Shown here: positions 6,929-12,778 of the stretch, piece by piece
How the letters are laid out: every line of letters begins with the position of its first letter
Position numbering within the stretch: position 1 is the stretch's first letter
NCBI GenBank assembly: GCA_017407885.1
Contig: JAFQVU010000148.1
Location: 1 to 12,778, forward strand
Reading direction: 5' to 3'
Length of the DNA: 12,778 nucleotides
Origin: Clostridia bacterium
GTDB taxonomy: Bacteria; Bacillota_A; Clostridia; Oscillospirales; CAG-272
Made by a program: the position numbers and the translations under genes
The notes under the pieces: model-generated
Databases searched by the model: none
What the model was told of the DNA's origin: nothing
What the model saw: only the letters and a program-made list of their open reading frames with translations

Positions 6929-7949
6929 TGCTCTTTTCCTCCTTCTGGGGCTCGTTCGCAGACGGCTTTATATCAAACTTCGGTACATCGCCCGACTTCT
7001 TATTGCTTGTCTGCTTCTTGTCAACGAGCGAGATGAATATATCCTCAAGGCTCGTGTTCTGCTCCGCAAGACCGATAAGCGGCAGGTTATTCTTTGCGAG
7101 CATATAGAAAAGTGACTTTCTGATATCAACTCCCGCACTGCTCTCAATGGAATACAGGAAGCTGTCTCCCTCACGCTCGCCGATAACCTCCGCACGAGTA
7201 ATCTCGGGAATCGCGCGAAGCTCACGCAGAACATCGCGCTGTGCTCCGCAGATACGCGCGTTAAGTCGGCGGCTGCCCTCGAGCATATTGATTATATTTT
7301 CGGTCTTTTCGTCGGCAATAAGCTTGCCGGAATTAATGATAAGTATGCGGTCACATACCGCTTGAACTTCTGTAAGTATGTGCGTCGAGAGAATAACCGT
7401 ATGATTTTCGCCAAGCGCACGGATAAGCGAGCGAATCTCGATTATTTCCTTAGGGTCAAGACCGACCGTCGGCTCGTCGAGGATGATAATGCCGGGATTT
7501 CCGACGAGCGCCTGAGCGATTCCGACACGCTGTTTATATCCCTTTGAAAGATTCTTTATAAGGCGATTTTTATTGTAATCATCGAGTATTTTGACAACTC
7601 GGCAGATCTCTTCAAGATGCTTTTTGCGGTTAAGCTTGCAGCCTTTGAGATCGTAAACGAAATTAAGGTATTCGCGCACTGTCATGTCAACGTAAAGCGG
7701 CGGCTGCTCGGGCAGATAGCCGATACGTTTTTTCGCGCCAATCGGGTCATCGAGAATGTCCGAGTTGCCAATCTCGACAGTACCCGAGGTCGAGGACATA
7801 TATCCCGTGATAATATTCATCGTGGTTGATTTGCCCGCGCCGTTCGGTCCGAGAAAGCCGACGACCTCACCCTCACCAATCGTGAAGCTGATATCATCGA
7901 CCGCATATTTCGCGCCGAATCGCTTGACCAGGTTTTTTACTTCTATCAT
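6912..7949 (-). CDS. gldA-like: ABC transporter ATP-binding protein, GldA-like
   Basis: This 345-residue cytoplasmic ATPase has every ABC motif in order: Walker A GPNGAGKST (34-42), Q-loop Gln82 in LPEQPP, signature LSKGYKQR (134-141), Walker B IIILDEP (154-160) and switch His190 in LSTH. The LSKGY signature and the C-terminal extension are typical of ABC-2 exporters of the GldA/NatA/CcmA kind. The last ~35 residues (SNKKSGDVPKF onward) are charged and probably disordered. The ATG at 7949 follows a G-rich ribosome-binding site (GGGGGA). It is the first gene of the operon with the permease, GldG-like and DUF4340 genes. The nucleotide-binding role is certain; the transported substrate is not known. 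Confidence 0.95.
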   Translation of the reverse strand: MIEVKNLVKRFGAKYAVDDISFTIGEGEVVGFLGPNGAGKSTTMNIITGYMSSTSGTVEIGNSDILDDPIGAKKRIGYLPEQPPLYVDMTVREYLNFVYDLKGCKLNRKKHLEEICRVVKILDDYNKNRLIKNLSKGYKQRVGIAQALVGNPGIIILDEPTVGLDPKEIIEIRSLIRALGENHTVILSTHILTEVQAVCDRILIINSGKLIADEKTENIINMLEGSRRLNARICGAQRDVLRELRAIPEITRAEVIGEREGDSFLYSIESSAGVDIRKSLFYMLAKNNLPLIGLAEQNTSLEDIFISLVDKKQTSNKKSGDVPKFDIKPSANEPQKEEKSNAGNI

Positions 7950-8139
7950 TTATTTTTCCCCCAAAAATTGTGGTGATGATTTTTATACAAATGCCATGTC
8001 TTTGCAAAGCAACGACTACCTTATTTGTTAATATTTTTGTCGATTTCGTATGCGAAATTGGCGGCGAAGCCGGCAAAGGCAAAAATTTGTGGCGCGAAAA
8101 ATCTATTTTTCGCGCTAAGTCCGATGCAGGCATCGACAT
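7950..8139 (-). other. Palindrome-rich leader of the ABC operon
   Basis: There is no credible gene between the predicted promoter and the ATPase ATG. Instead there are five perfect inverted repeats in a row: CGATGC/GCATCG (8122-8135), GCGCGAAAAAT/ATTTTTCGCGC (8092-8115), CGGC/GCCG (8062-8072), ATTTCG/CGAAAT (8043-8058) and the palindrome CTTTGCAAAG (8000-8009). None has a T run in the right place for a standard terminator on the minus strand. The stretch could be a structured regulatory leader, a small RNA, or a dispersed palindromic repeat. No known riboswitch class was recognised. Confidence 0.55.
8092..8115. repeat. 11-bp perfect inverted repeat
   Basis: GCGCGAAAAAT (8092-8102) and ATTTTTCGCGC (8105-8115) are exact reverse complements separated by two bases. 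It is the strongest palindrome in the leader of the ABC operon. The A/T run is inside the stem, so it is not a normal intrinsic terminator. It could be a protein-binding operator or an RNA hairpin. Confidence 0.85.
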
Positions 8140-8145
8140 GAAAAG

Positions 8146-8154
8146 AGTATAACA
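8146..8154 (-). promoter_or_regulatory. Candidate extended -10 promoter of the ABC operon
   Basis: On the minus strand the sequence reads TGTTATACT: a TGn extended element followed by TATACT (5 of 6 to TATAAT). No good -35 is seen at 16-18 bases. Transcription would start near 8139 and give a leader of about 190 nt. A second possible -10 (TATAAA, complement of 7982-7987) closer to the gene has only a weak TTGCTT at 19 bases. Neither assignment is certain. Confidence 0.4.
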
Positions 8155-8205
8155 TATTATTTTGAATAAATCTTGAACACATGTGACAAATCGGCAGATG
8201 TTTGC

Positions 8206-8234
8206 ACGGATATCACATTTATGCAGATATCCGT
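8206..8234. repeat. 9-bp inverted repeat with 11-bp spacer between pgeF and the ABC operon
   Basis: ACGGATATC (8206-8214) and GATATCCGT (8226-8234) are perfect reverse complements. It lies 25 bp after the pgeF stop codon and about 75 bp upstream of the putative ABC promoter. No T run follows on the minus strand, so it is either a weak transcript end for pgeF or an operator-like site for the ABC operon. Confidence 0.6.
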
Positions 8235-8258
8235 CACCGAAGCGTCACAAACACCCAT

Positions 8259-9059
8259 CTACAGCGAAATCACCGACAGCATCGTGCCACGCACTCCGTG
8301 CGATGCGCGATGTGAAAAGAATAGCGACGGCTCACAGCAAGTGCATTTTTCGCACACGTCTATATTTGCGCCGTCAAGACCGGATTCAAGCAAAATCCGG
8401 CGATTCATGCCAACAATATCGGCGTGCAGACTTCCGTCACATGAACGTATGAACTCACGCGCCATGTCCCCCCCGGCAAGAGAAGACACGGAATCGTAAA
8501 AATCCTCGCCGACCTCGTAACAGCAGGCATGTATCGCCGCACCTATTGCCGCACGGATGTTTTCAGGACTTGCGCCAAGCGTTGCCATCATGCGGACGCA
8601 CTCGGCGGCAATTCCGGACGCCGTTCCACGCCATCCTGCATGTACCGCGCCGATGATGTGTGAGTCGGGTTCGCAAAAGAGAATCGGCACGCAATCGGCA
8701 GTCTTAACGCCGAGCGTTACCCCCTCTCGGTCGGTTACGTACCCGTCGCATCCCTCGGCAGTTTCGTGAAAATACCCCTCGCCGCGCATCGTCTCATCCG
8801 CATATACAACGCGTGCAGAATGAATCTGCGGACGGCTGATAATACTTCCCGAATCGACTCCGACCGCCGCCGAGAAAAGGCGCAGATTCGCAAGTACCGT
8901 CTCTCGCTCGTCCCCACGCCCGAATGCGAGATTGAGCGACTCTGTATGAGCCTCACGGCTGACACCGCCGACACGTGTGGAAAAACCGTGTCTGACGGGA
9001 ATAATATCCGACTTAAAATATTTCACGCCGTTTTCGGCGTGAATAAGTGAAAATGACAT
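8259..9059 (-). CDS. pgeF: PgeF/YfiH-family multicopper-oxidase-like laccase-domain protein
   Basis: This 266-residue protein belongs to the Cu-oxidase_4 (YfiH/PgeF/LACC1) family. Members act on purine nucleosides, and in E. coli PgeF corrects peptidoglycan precursors with the wrong amino acid. The metal/catalytic residues are all visible: His80 in PQIHSARV, Cys123 in KTADCVPIL and His140 in AVHAGWRGT. GVRGTM near the C-terminus is also typical. I chose the ATG at 9059 because GGGAGA lies about 10 bases upstream; the open frame reaches further to a TTG at 9113, but those 18 residues are not family-like. A 9-bp hairpin (9022-9043) sits just inside the coding region. It is the last gene of the rbfA operon, 66 bp after truB. 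The enzyme family is sure; the exact substrate in this organism is inferred. Confidence 0.92.
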   Translation of the reverse strand: MSFSLIHAENGVKYFKSDIIPVRHGFSTRVGGVSREAHTESLNLAFGRGDERETVLANLRLFSAAVGVDSGSIISRPQIHSARVVYADETMRGEGYFHETAEGCDGYVTDREGVTLGVKTADCVPILFCEPDSHIIGAVHAGWRGTASGIAAECVRMMATLGASPENIRAAIGAAIHACCYEVGEDFYDSVSSLAGGDMAREFIRSCDGSLHADIVGMNRRILLESGLDGANIDVCEKCTCCEPSLFFSHRASHGVRGTMLSVISL

Positions 9060-9125
9060 TATGATTTTCTCCCTTATTATGCATGTGGGGTTTTTACATT
9101 TTTGTTTAATCAATCGGGCAGAAAA

Positions 9126-10028
9126 CTATAACAAAAACAGCTTCACCGCTTTTATCGCTGTTCCGTCGGGGTATTCGCGTACCTCGCCGAGCGCGTAAAA
9201 TCCGTCCGCCCCATAAAGGCGTACTCGCTCGCCTATAGCAAAATCAGTTTTAATCTTCTTTTGATATATTTCGTTGCCGCTGCGTGAGAGCTTTTCAAAG
9301 AACGGCGGCAGAGTCACCGCTCCAAGTGACGTAAACAGCGACTCAATCGGGCAAAGCAGAGCGAGACGTTCGTCTGTACTCATTGATTCAAGCTCGTGAA
9401 GCGCATGGCAGTCATCAATCGAAAATCCGCCGCTTGCGAGACGTTCAAGCGAACTCATCGCACCGCCGCATCCGAGACGCGCACCTATGTCAGCGCACAG
9501 CGTGCGGATGTATGTGCCCTTTGAGCAATGAACAGTCAATATGTAATCGCGCGGCGACTTTGTCGCTTCAACATCAAGCGAATGGACGGTTATCTCGCGC
9601 GCCTCGCGTTCAACCGTAACACCTCGCCTTGCGAGGTCAACGAGCTTCTGCCCGTCCACTTTAAGCGCCGAATACATCGGCGGCACCTGCTTTATCTCCC
9701 CTACAAACTCACCGCACACACGGTAGACCTCATCACGCTCGGGTATGCTTTCTGATTCCGACAGCACCGCGCCTGTCGTGTCCTCGGTATCGGTTGTAAC
9801 TCCAAGACGAAGCCCGGCGCGGTAGACCTTGTCATCACACACAAGTAAATCCGCCGCCTTTGCCGCACGTCCGACAAGAATGGGCAGCACGCCGGTCGCC
9901 ATTGGGTCAAGCGTGCCGGTGTGACCGACCTTTTTTGTGTTATAAAGTCGACGAATTTTATTTACGCAGTCATGAGAAGTAAACCCGGCGGGCTTGTTTA
10001 CTAAAATAACTCCCGATGGCTCCGTCAT
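9126..10028 (-). CDS. truB: tRNA pseudouridine(55) synthase TruB
   Basis: TruB converts uridine 55 in the T-loop of tRNAs to pseudouridine. The 300-residue product opens with GVILVNKPAGFTSHD, followed by the catalytic motif GHTGTLDPMATGVLP, where Asp41 is the nucleophile. It continues with VPPMYSALKVDGQKLVDLAR and CSKGTYIRTLCADIG, all diagnostic for the family. The C-terminal part (from about 240) corresponds to the PUA-like RNA-binding tail (IGERVRLYGADGFYALGEV). Its ATG overlaps the nrnA stop by four bases (ATGA), so the two are probably translationally coupled. Placement after rbfA and nrnA is the common order in Firmicutes. Confidence 0.97.
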   Translation of the reverse strand: MTEPSGVILVNKPAGFTSHDCVNKIRRLYNTKKVGHTGTLDPMATGVLPILVGRAAKAADLLVCDDKVYRAGLRLGVTTDTEDTTGAVLSESESIPERDEVYRVCGEFVGEIKQVPPMYSALKVDGQKLVDLARRGVTVEREAREITVHSLDVEATKSPRDYILTVHCSKGTYIRTLCADIGARLGCGGAMSSLERLASGGFSIDDCHALHELESMSTDERLALLCPIESLFTSLGAVTLPPFFEKLSRSGNEIYQKKIKTDFAIGERVRLYGADGFYALGEVREYPDGTAIKAVKLFLL

Positions 10029-11062
10029 AACGCGTCCGCTCCCTCAAAAGCTCCTGCCGCTTCAAGCGCCGTCAGTTCGCGCTCCACTTCAGCGACAAGC
10101 AATGCCTCGGCAGTCTTTTCGTCCTCGGCGTTCAGCGTACATCCGCCGGCGCGCACATGACCGCCGCCGCCAAATACGGCGCACAGCTTTGATACGTCAG
10201 CAACGCGGTTGCTTCGCATCGACACCTTGAAAAGTGTCAGGTCTTCCGCATTCTGCTTTATGCTCATTCCAACCTCAACGCCCTCAATTCCGCGTGTAAG
10301 TGAAATGATATCATCAATGTCCTCACGCGTCAGGTTATCCTCTGCCATCATAGCTTGAGTGAAATTAATCACCGCAAGCTTTCCGCCGCAGTAAAAATGC
10401 AGATTGTTAAGCGCCGCTTTGGTCGCCATTATCTGCGATATGGGACGGGAATCGTAAAGTCTTCTTGCAATTTCGGCATGGTTGATACCCACCGAATGAA
10501 GCTCCGCTATACGCATATGCGTATCGGCAGTCACCGCTTCAAACTTGAAGCTTCCCGTATCCGAGCAGATCGCCGCATAAAGGGCGGTCGCCGCCGCACG
10601 GTTAAGTTCTGCCTTGCCGCGTGATTTGAATTCACGGAAAATGTCAAGTATTATCTCACCGCACGCACCGCAGTTGCCGACATAGGTCGATTTTGCGAAC
10701 GGCGCACCAAGCACATGGTGGTCAATTGCAAGCTCGACTCTGTCTGCCCATTCGCCTTCAAGCTCACCGAGCAGCTTTGCCGCCGACACGTCCACCGACA
10801 CAACAAGCTCGGGGGCGAAATCATCGGGCAAGGTCTCGGGGCGAAGTGAATCGACTCCGAAAATAAAACGAAGCTTTTTCGGGATATCGTCACCGTTTAT
10901 AACCTCGGCGCGCTTTCCGAGAAGGCACAAAAGCTCACGCAACGCAAACGCGCTTCCGAGCGTATCCGCATCGGGACGCATGTGCGTGAGAATAACAACG
11001 GAATTTGCCGCTTCAAGACGGTCGCACACCTCGGCAAAGGTGATGTTTGAAAGCTCACTCAT
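10025..11062 (-). CDS. nrnA: DHH/DHHA1 phosphoesterase, NrnA-type oligoribonuclease / pAp phosphatase
   Basis: NrnA removes nucleotides from very short RNAs and hydrolyses 3'-phosphoadenosine 5'-phosphate. The 345-residue protein has the metal-binding DHH-domain motifs in order: HMRPDAD (27-33), SVDVS with Asp91, the DHH triplet at 114-116 and SDTGSF with Asp168. The DHHA1 domain carries the substrate motif GGGGHVRAGG (298-307). I chose the ATG at 11062, which reads MSELSN and overlaps rbfA by eight bases; an alternative start five codons earlier also lies within rbfA. Genes of this type sit between rbfA and truB in many Firmicutes, which supports the call. It overlaps truB by four bases. Confidence 0.93.
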   Translation of the reverse strand: MSELSNITFAEVCDRLEAANSVVILTHMRPDADTLGSAFALRELLCLLGKRAEVINGDDIPKKLRFIFGVDSLRPETLPDDFAPELVVSVDVSAAKLLGELEGEWADRVELAIDHHVLGAPFAKSTYVGNCGACGEIILDIFREFKSRGKAELNRAAATALYAAICSDTGSFKFEAVTADTHMRIAELHSVGINHAEIARRLYDSRPISQIMATKAALNNLHFYCGGKLAVINFTQAMMAEDNLTREDIDDIISLTRGIEGVEVGMSIKQNAEDLTLFKVSMRSNRVADVSKLCAVFGGGGHVRAGGCTLNAEDEKTAEALLVAEVERELTALEAAGAFEGADAL

Positions 11063-11429
11063 CGTCCTGTGCCTCATCGTCGGTAATATCGGTAAATTCT
11101 ATTTTGTTAAGCAGCGAGTTGATATGTGCGCCGTATTCGATTGAATCGTCGGCGACGAAGGAAAGCTCGGGGGTCTGCCGCAGATTGAGGGTTTCCGCAA
11201 GGCGCTTTCTTATATATCCCGATGCGCTCTTGAGTCCCTTTTTTACTTCGTTTTTATCTCCGCTCATTACCGAGAAATATATCTTTGCGAATTTAAGATC
11301 AGGAGTAACATCCGCCGCAGTAACACTGACAAAAGCGTCCGTTACACGTGGGTCCTTGATCTCACGCAGTATTGATGAGAGTTCTTTGACCATCTCTTCA
11401 TTGATTCTTCCACGTCTGTATTTTGCCAT
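11055..11429 (-). CDS. rbfA: 30S ribosome-binding factor RbfA
   Basis: RbfA helps the 30S subunit mature, binding near the 5' end of 16S rRNA. The 124-residue product has the normal length and the family sequence: RINEEMVKELSSILREIKDPRV near the N-terminus, SVTAADVTPDLKFAKIYFSV in the KH-like core, and LRQTPELSFVADDSIEYGAHINSLL toward the end. The acidic tail (DDEAQDDE) is usual. The ATG at 11429 has GGAGG five bases upstream, which favours it over the TTG at 11441. Here rbfA is the first gene of its operon, with its own promoter and a divergent neighbour, rather than following infB as in many Firmicutes. Confidence 0.96.
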   Translation of the reverse strand: MAKYRRGRINEEMVKELSSILREIKDPRVTDAFVSVTAADVTPDLKFAKIYFSVMSGDKNEVKKGLKSASGYIRKRLAETLNLRQTPELSFVADDSIEYGAHINSLLNKIEFTDITDDEAQDDE

Positions 11430-11448
11430 AACAGCCTCCAAAGTTAAT

Positions 11449-11476
11449 ATTATAATATTATTTTATCATATCTAAA
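11449..11476 (-). promoter_or_regulatory. Candidate rbfA operon promoter
   Basis: On the minus strand there is TTTAGA (-35, 4 of 6), 16 bases, and a perfect TATAAT (-10, complement of 11449-11454). The start would fall only some 12-15 bases before the GGAGG ribosome-binding site. The -10 sits within a 16-bp perfect palindrome (11445-11460). The AT-rich context makes other -10 choices possible (for example TAAAAT just upstream). Confidence 0.55.
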
Positions 11477-11582
11477 GATAAATATAAATAGGGTTTTGTA
11501 AATTATTTTTAGTTTTGTTTGAAAATCTTCATTTTTTCCATTTTGCATCGCCGCATGTAAGGACAAACTCAAACATTAATCA

Positions 11583-11611
11583 TTGACATTATCAAAATTC
11601 TATGGTAAAAT
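11583..11611 (+). promoter_or_regulatory. Promoter of the TerB_N-domain gene
   Basis: A perfect TTGACA (11583-11588), a 17-base spacer ending in TGG, and TAAAAT (11606-11611, 5 of 6) make a strong sigma-A promoter with an extended -10. Transcription should begin near 11618, about 30 bases before the GTG start. The rest of the 219-bp divergent spacer (11477-11582) is AT-rich and shows nothing else clear. Confidence 0.85.
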
Positions 11612-11648
11612 AAAATAATACAGATTTACCGTATAGGGGGGTGGCACC

Positions 11649-12778
11649 GTGAGCAATAAACCGAAAAATTTAAACGATATCGACAGCTTTTGGGACTTGA
11701 ACAGTCTGCTCCCCAAAAAGCGCCCCGTCACACCTTCATATCGCTCCCCGAATACCGACACGGTTGAACTGACCATCGGCGAGGACAGCCCCACCCCTGA
11801 GCACAGCTCCCCCATCCCGCCGCGCACCGAAGTGCACTACCATGTGAGCGAGCGGACACATATCTCACCGCATGAGCAGGCTCGAAGACTGAATGAGCTT
11901 CCCATGCGTACCCGTGCCGAGGTATACCGCTCAAAGCCGCTTGACCCATATCTTATATATGAGCCGCAAAGCCGCCTTATAAGACGTGTCGAGGTCTCAA
12001 AATGGGACTCCAAATTCAATTTCTACGAGAATTTCCGCGAGGATGCAAAGCGGCTGTGGTCACGTCCTGCCGAGGAGTGTGAGCGCGCATCGTTTTTCTC
12101 GTACGTGCCCCAGTACAGCCAGCTCAAATACTCGCAGGTCAAATGGTATCTCTGGTGGCGTGAAAATATACGTCGCGGCGTGTATCTGCGCACCGATTTC
12201 TGCTATCTTCTGCTCTATATTTACGAGATAATCAACTGCCCCGAGCTTGTTCCTCCCGAAAAAGGCGTCGACCTGCTTTGCGATATCTGGCTCAACTACC
12301 GCGCCGAGCACCGCCGTATCGACAGTTACCTCTGCGACTGGCTCTGCGACTACTGCCTTATAAACAAACTCCCCTGCCCTATATCGCGTCTTGAGCCGAT
12401 ACTCGGTGAGATCGTGGCAGTGGCAAACTTCAGAGAATTCTACATGGACACAGGCGACACACACAGTCTCGCCGCAAACATCCTCGCGCATTCCTCAACC
12501 TACGATTGGCACAAGAGCCGCTACGTCACCGAAGAAAACATACACCTCTTCGCAACCCATATCCGCGGAGCATTCGACAAAGCATGGCGCGAGGTGCTCT
12601 CCCTCGGAAATGACGGCAGTGCGGCGGTAGGCAAGGAATTTCGCGTGGAGCGTACTGCATATGAGGGAGCGCTCTGCGTATACGATATGAAGCGCACGCT
12701 GACGATTGAGTATGTGTCCTATACGCGCTCACCAAAGTTCCGCTTTGTCGTGACCGATATCATAAAATACAGCGAAAA
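11649..12778 (+). CDS. TerB_N-domain-containing protein (3' end outside window)
   Basis: An open frame of 376 codons runs off the right edge. The start is a GTG at 11649: an in-frame TAG at 11634 rules out earlier starts, and a G-rich site (AGGGGGGTGG, 11635-11644) sits just upstream; the next Met is at residue 86. Residues 1-75 are polar and proline-rich, likely disordered. From about residue 110 to 315 the sequence resembles the TerB N-terminal domain: KWYLWWRENIRRGVYLRTDF followed by YLLLYIYEIIN is the characteristic core. Such proteins often carry a TerB (tellurite-resistance-like) domain and a C-terminal domain further on, which would lie outside the window. The product is probably cytoplasmic, as no signal peptide or membrane segment is seen. 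The function of the family is not established, and a tellurite role should not be assumed. Confidence 0.8.
   Translation, partial: MSNKPKNLNDIDSFWDLNSLLPKKRPVTPSYRSPNTDTVELTIGEDSPTPEHSSPIPPRTEVHYHVSERTHISPHEQARRLNELPMRTRAEVYRSKPLDPYLIYEPQSRLIRRVEVSKWDSKFNFYENFREDAKRLWSRPAEECERASFFSYVPQYSQLKYSQVKWYLWWRENIRRGVYLRTDFCYLLLYIYEIINCPELVPPEKGVDLLCDIWLNYRAEHRRIDSYLCDWLCDYCLINKLPCPISRLEPILGEIVAVANFREFYMDTGDTHSLAANILAHSSTYDWHKSRYVTEENIHLFATHIRGAFDKAWREVLSLGNDGSAAVGKEFRVERTAYEGALCVYDMKRTLTIEYVSYTRSPKFRFVVTDIIKYSE

Noticed and set aside
8092..8115. Inverted repeat as an intrinsic terminator of pgeF
   Set aside because: The T tract is within the stem rather than after it, and the hairpin lies about 145 bp beyond the pgeF stop, downstream of the candidate ABC promoter.
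7894..8139. 81-codon minus-strand open frame across the ABC leader
   Set aside because: It overlaps the ATPase gene start in another frame, has no good ribosome-binding site, and is interrupted in sense by several palindromes; composition does not look coding.
1..12778. CRISPR array, tRNA, rRNA or transposon
   Set aside because: No regularly spaced direct repeats, cloverleaf-like sequence, rRNA segment or transposase-like frame was seen on either strand.

Overview
The window looks like a chromosomal segment of an anaerobic, low- to mid-GC member of the Firmicutes, most likely a Clostridia/Oscillospirales-type gut bacterium. This rests on the oxygen-sensitive class III ribonucleotide reductase with NrdR control, TTGACA/TATAAT-type promoters, strong GGAGG ribosome-binding sites, and an ABC-2/GldFG/DUF4340 cassette that I associate with this group. 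The assignment is inference; no rRNA or other taxonomic marker is present. No tRNA, IS element, prophage gene or CRISPR array was seen.

Layout, left to right. (1) The 3' end of a rightward DUF4340 gene (1-442) stops at a bidirectional terminator (457-486). (2) nrdD (491-2830, minus) converges on it. Its upstream region has a perfect TTGACA-17-TATAAT promoter and three NrdR-box-like sites at an exact 32-bp period, the farthest upstream covering the -10. (3) After a second hairpin terminator (about 3118-3147) lies a leftward operon: ABC ATPase (6912-7949), ABC-2 permease (6218-6928), a GldG-like auxiliary protein broken by a -1 frameshift (4738-6200), and a DUF4340 membrane-anchored protein (3155-4741). 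The genes overlap or are 17 bp apart. A leader of roughly 190 nt, full of consecutive inverted repeats, precedes the ATPase. (4) A second leftward operon, rbfA-nrnA-truB-pgeF (11429 down to 8259), carries ribosome maturation, nanoRNA/pAp turnover, tRNA pseudouridylation and a PgeF/YfiH-family enzyme. (5) A divergent rightward gene with a TerB_N-like domain starts at GTG 11649 behind a strong extended -10 promoter and runs off the window.

How the genes fit together: NrdD makes dNTPs without oxygen, and its promoter carries the expected repressor sites. The rbfA operon is housekeeping translation and RNA metabolism. The ABC/GldF/GldG/DUF4340 set has the components of one membrane complex: a cytoplasmic ATPase, a six-helix permease and two anchored extracytoplasmic proteins. 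Its substrate is not known. The two DUF4340 genes, one whole on the minus strand and one as a C-terminal piece on the plus strand, are clear paralogues that flank nrdD in opposite orientations. A second copy of the same cassette may therefore lie just left of the window. The most notable items are the triple NrdR-box array, the inverted paralogous DUF4340 genes with a broken gldG in the visible copy, and the palindrome-rich leader of the ABC operon.
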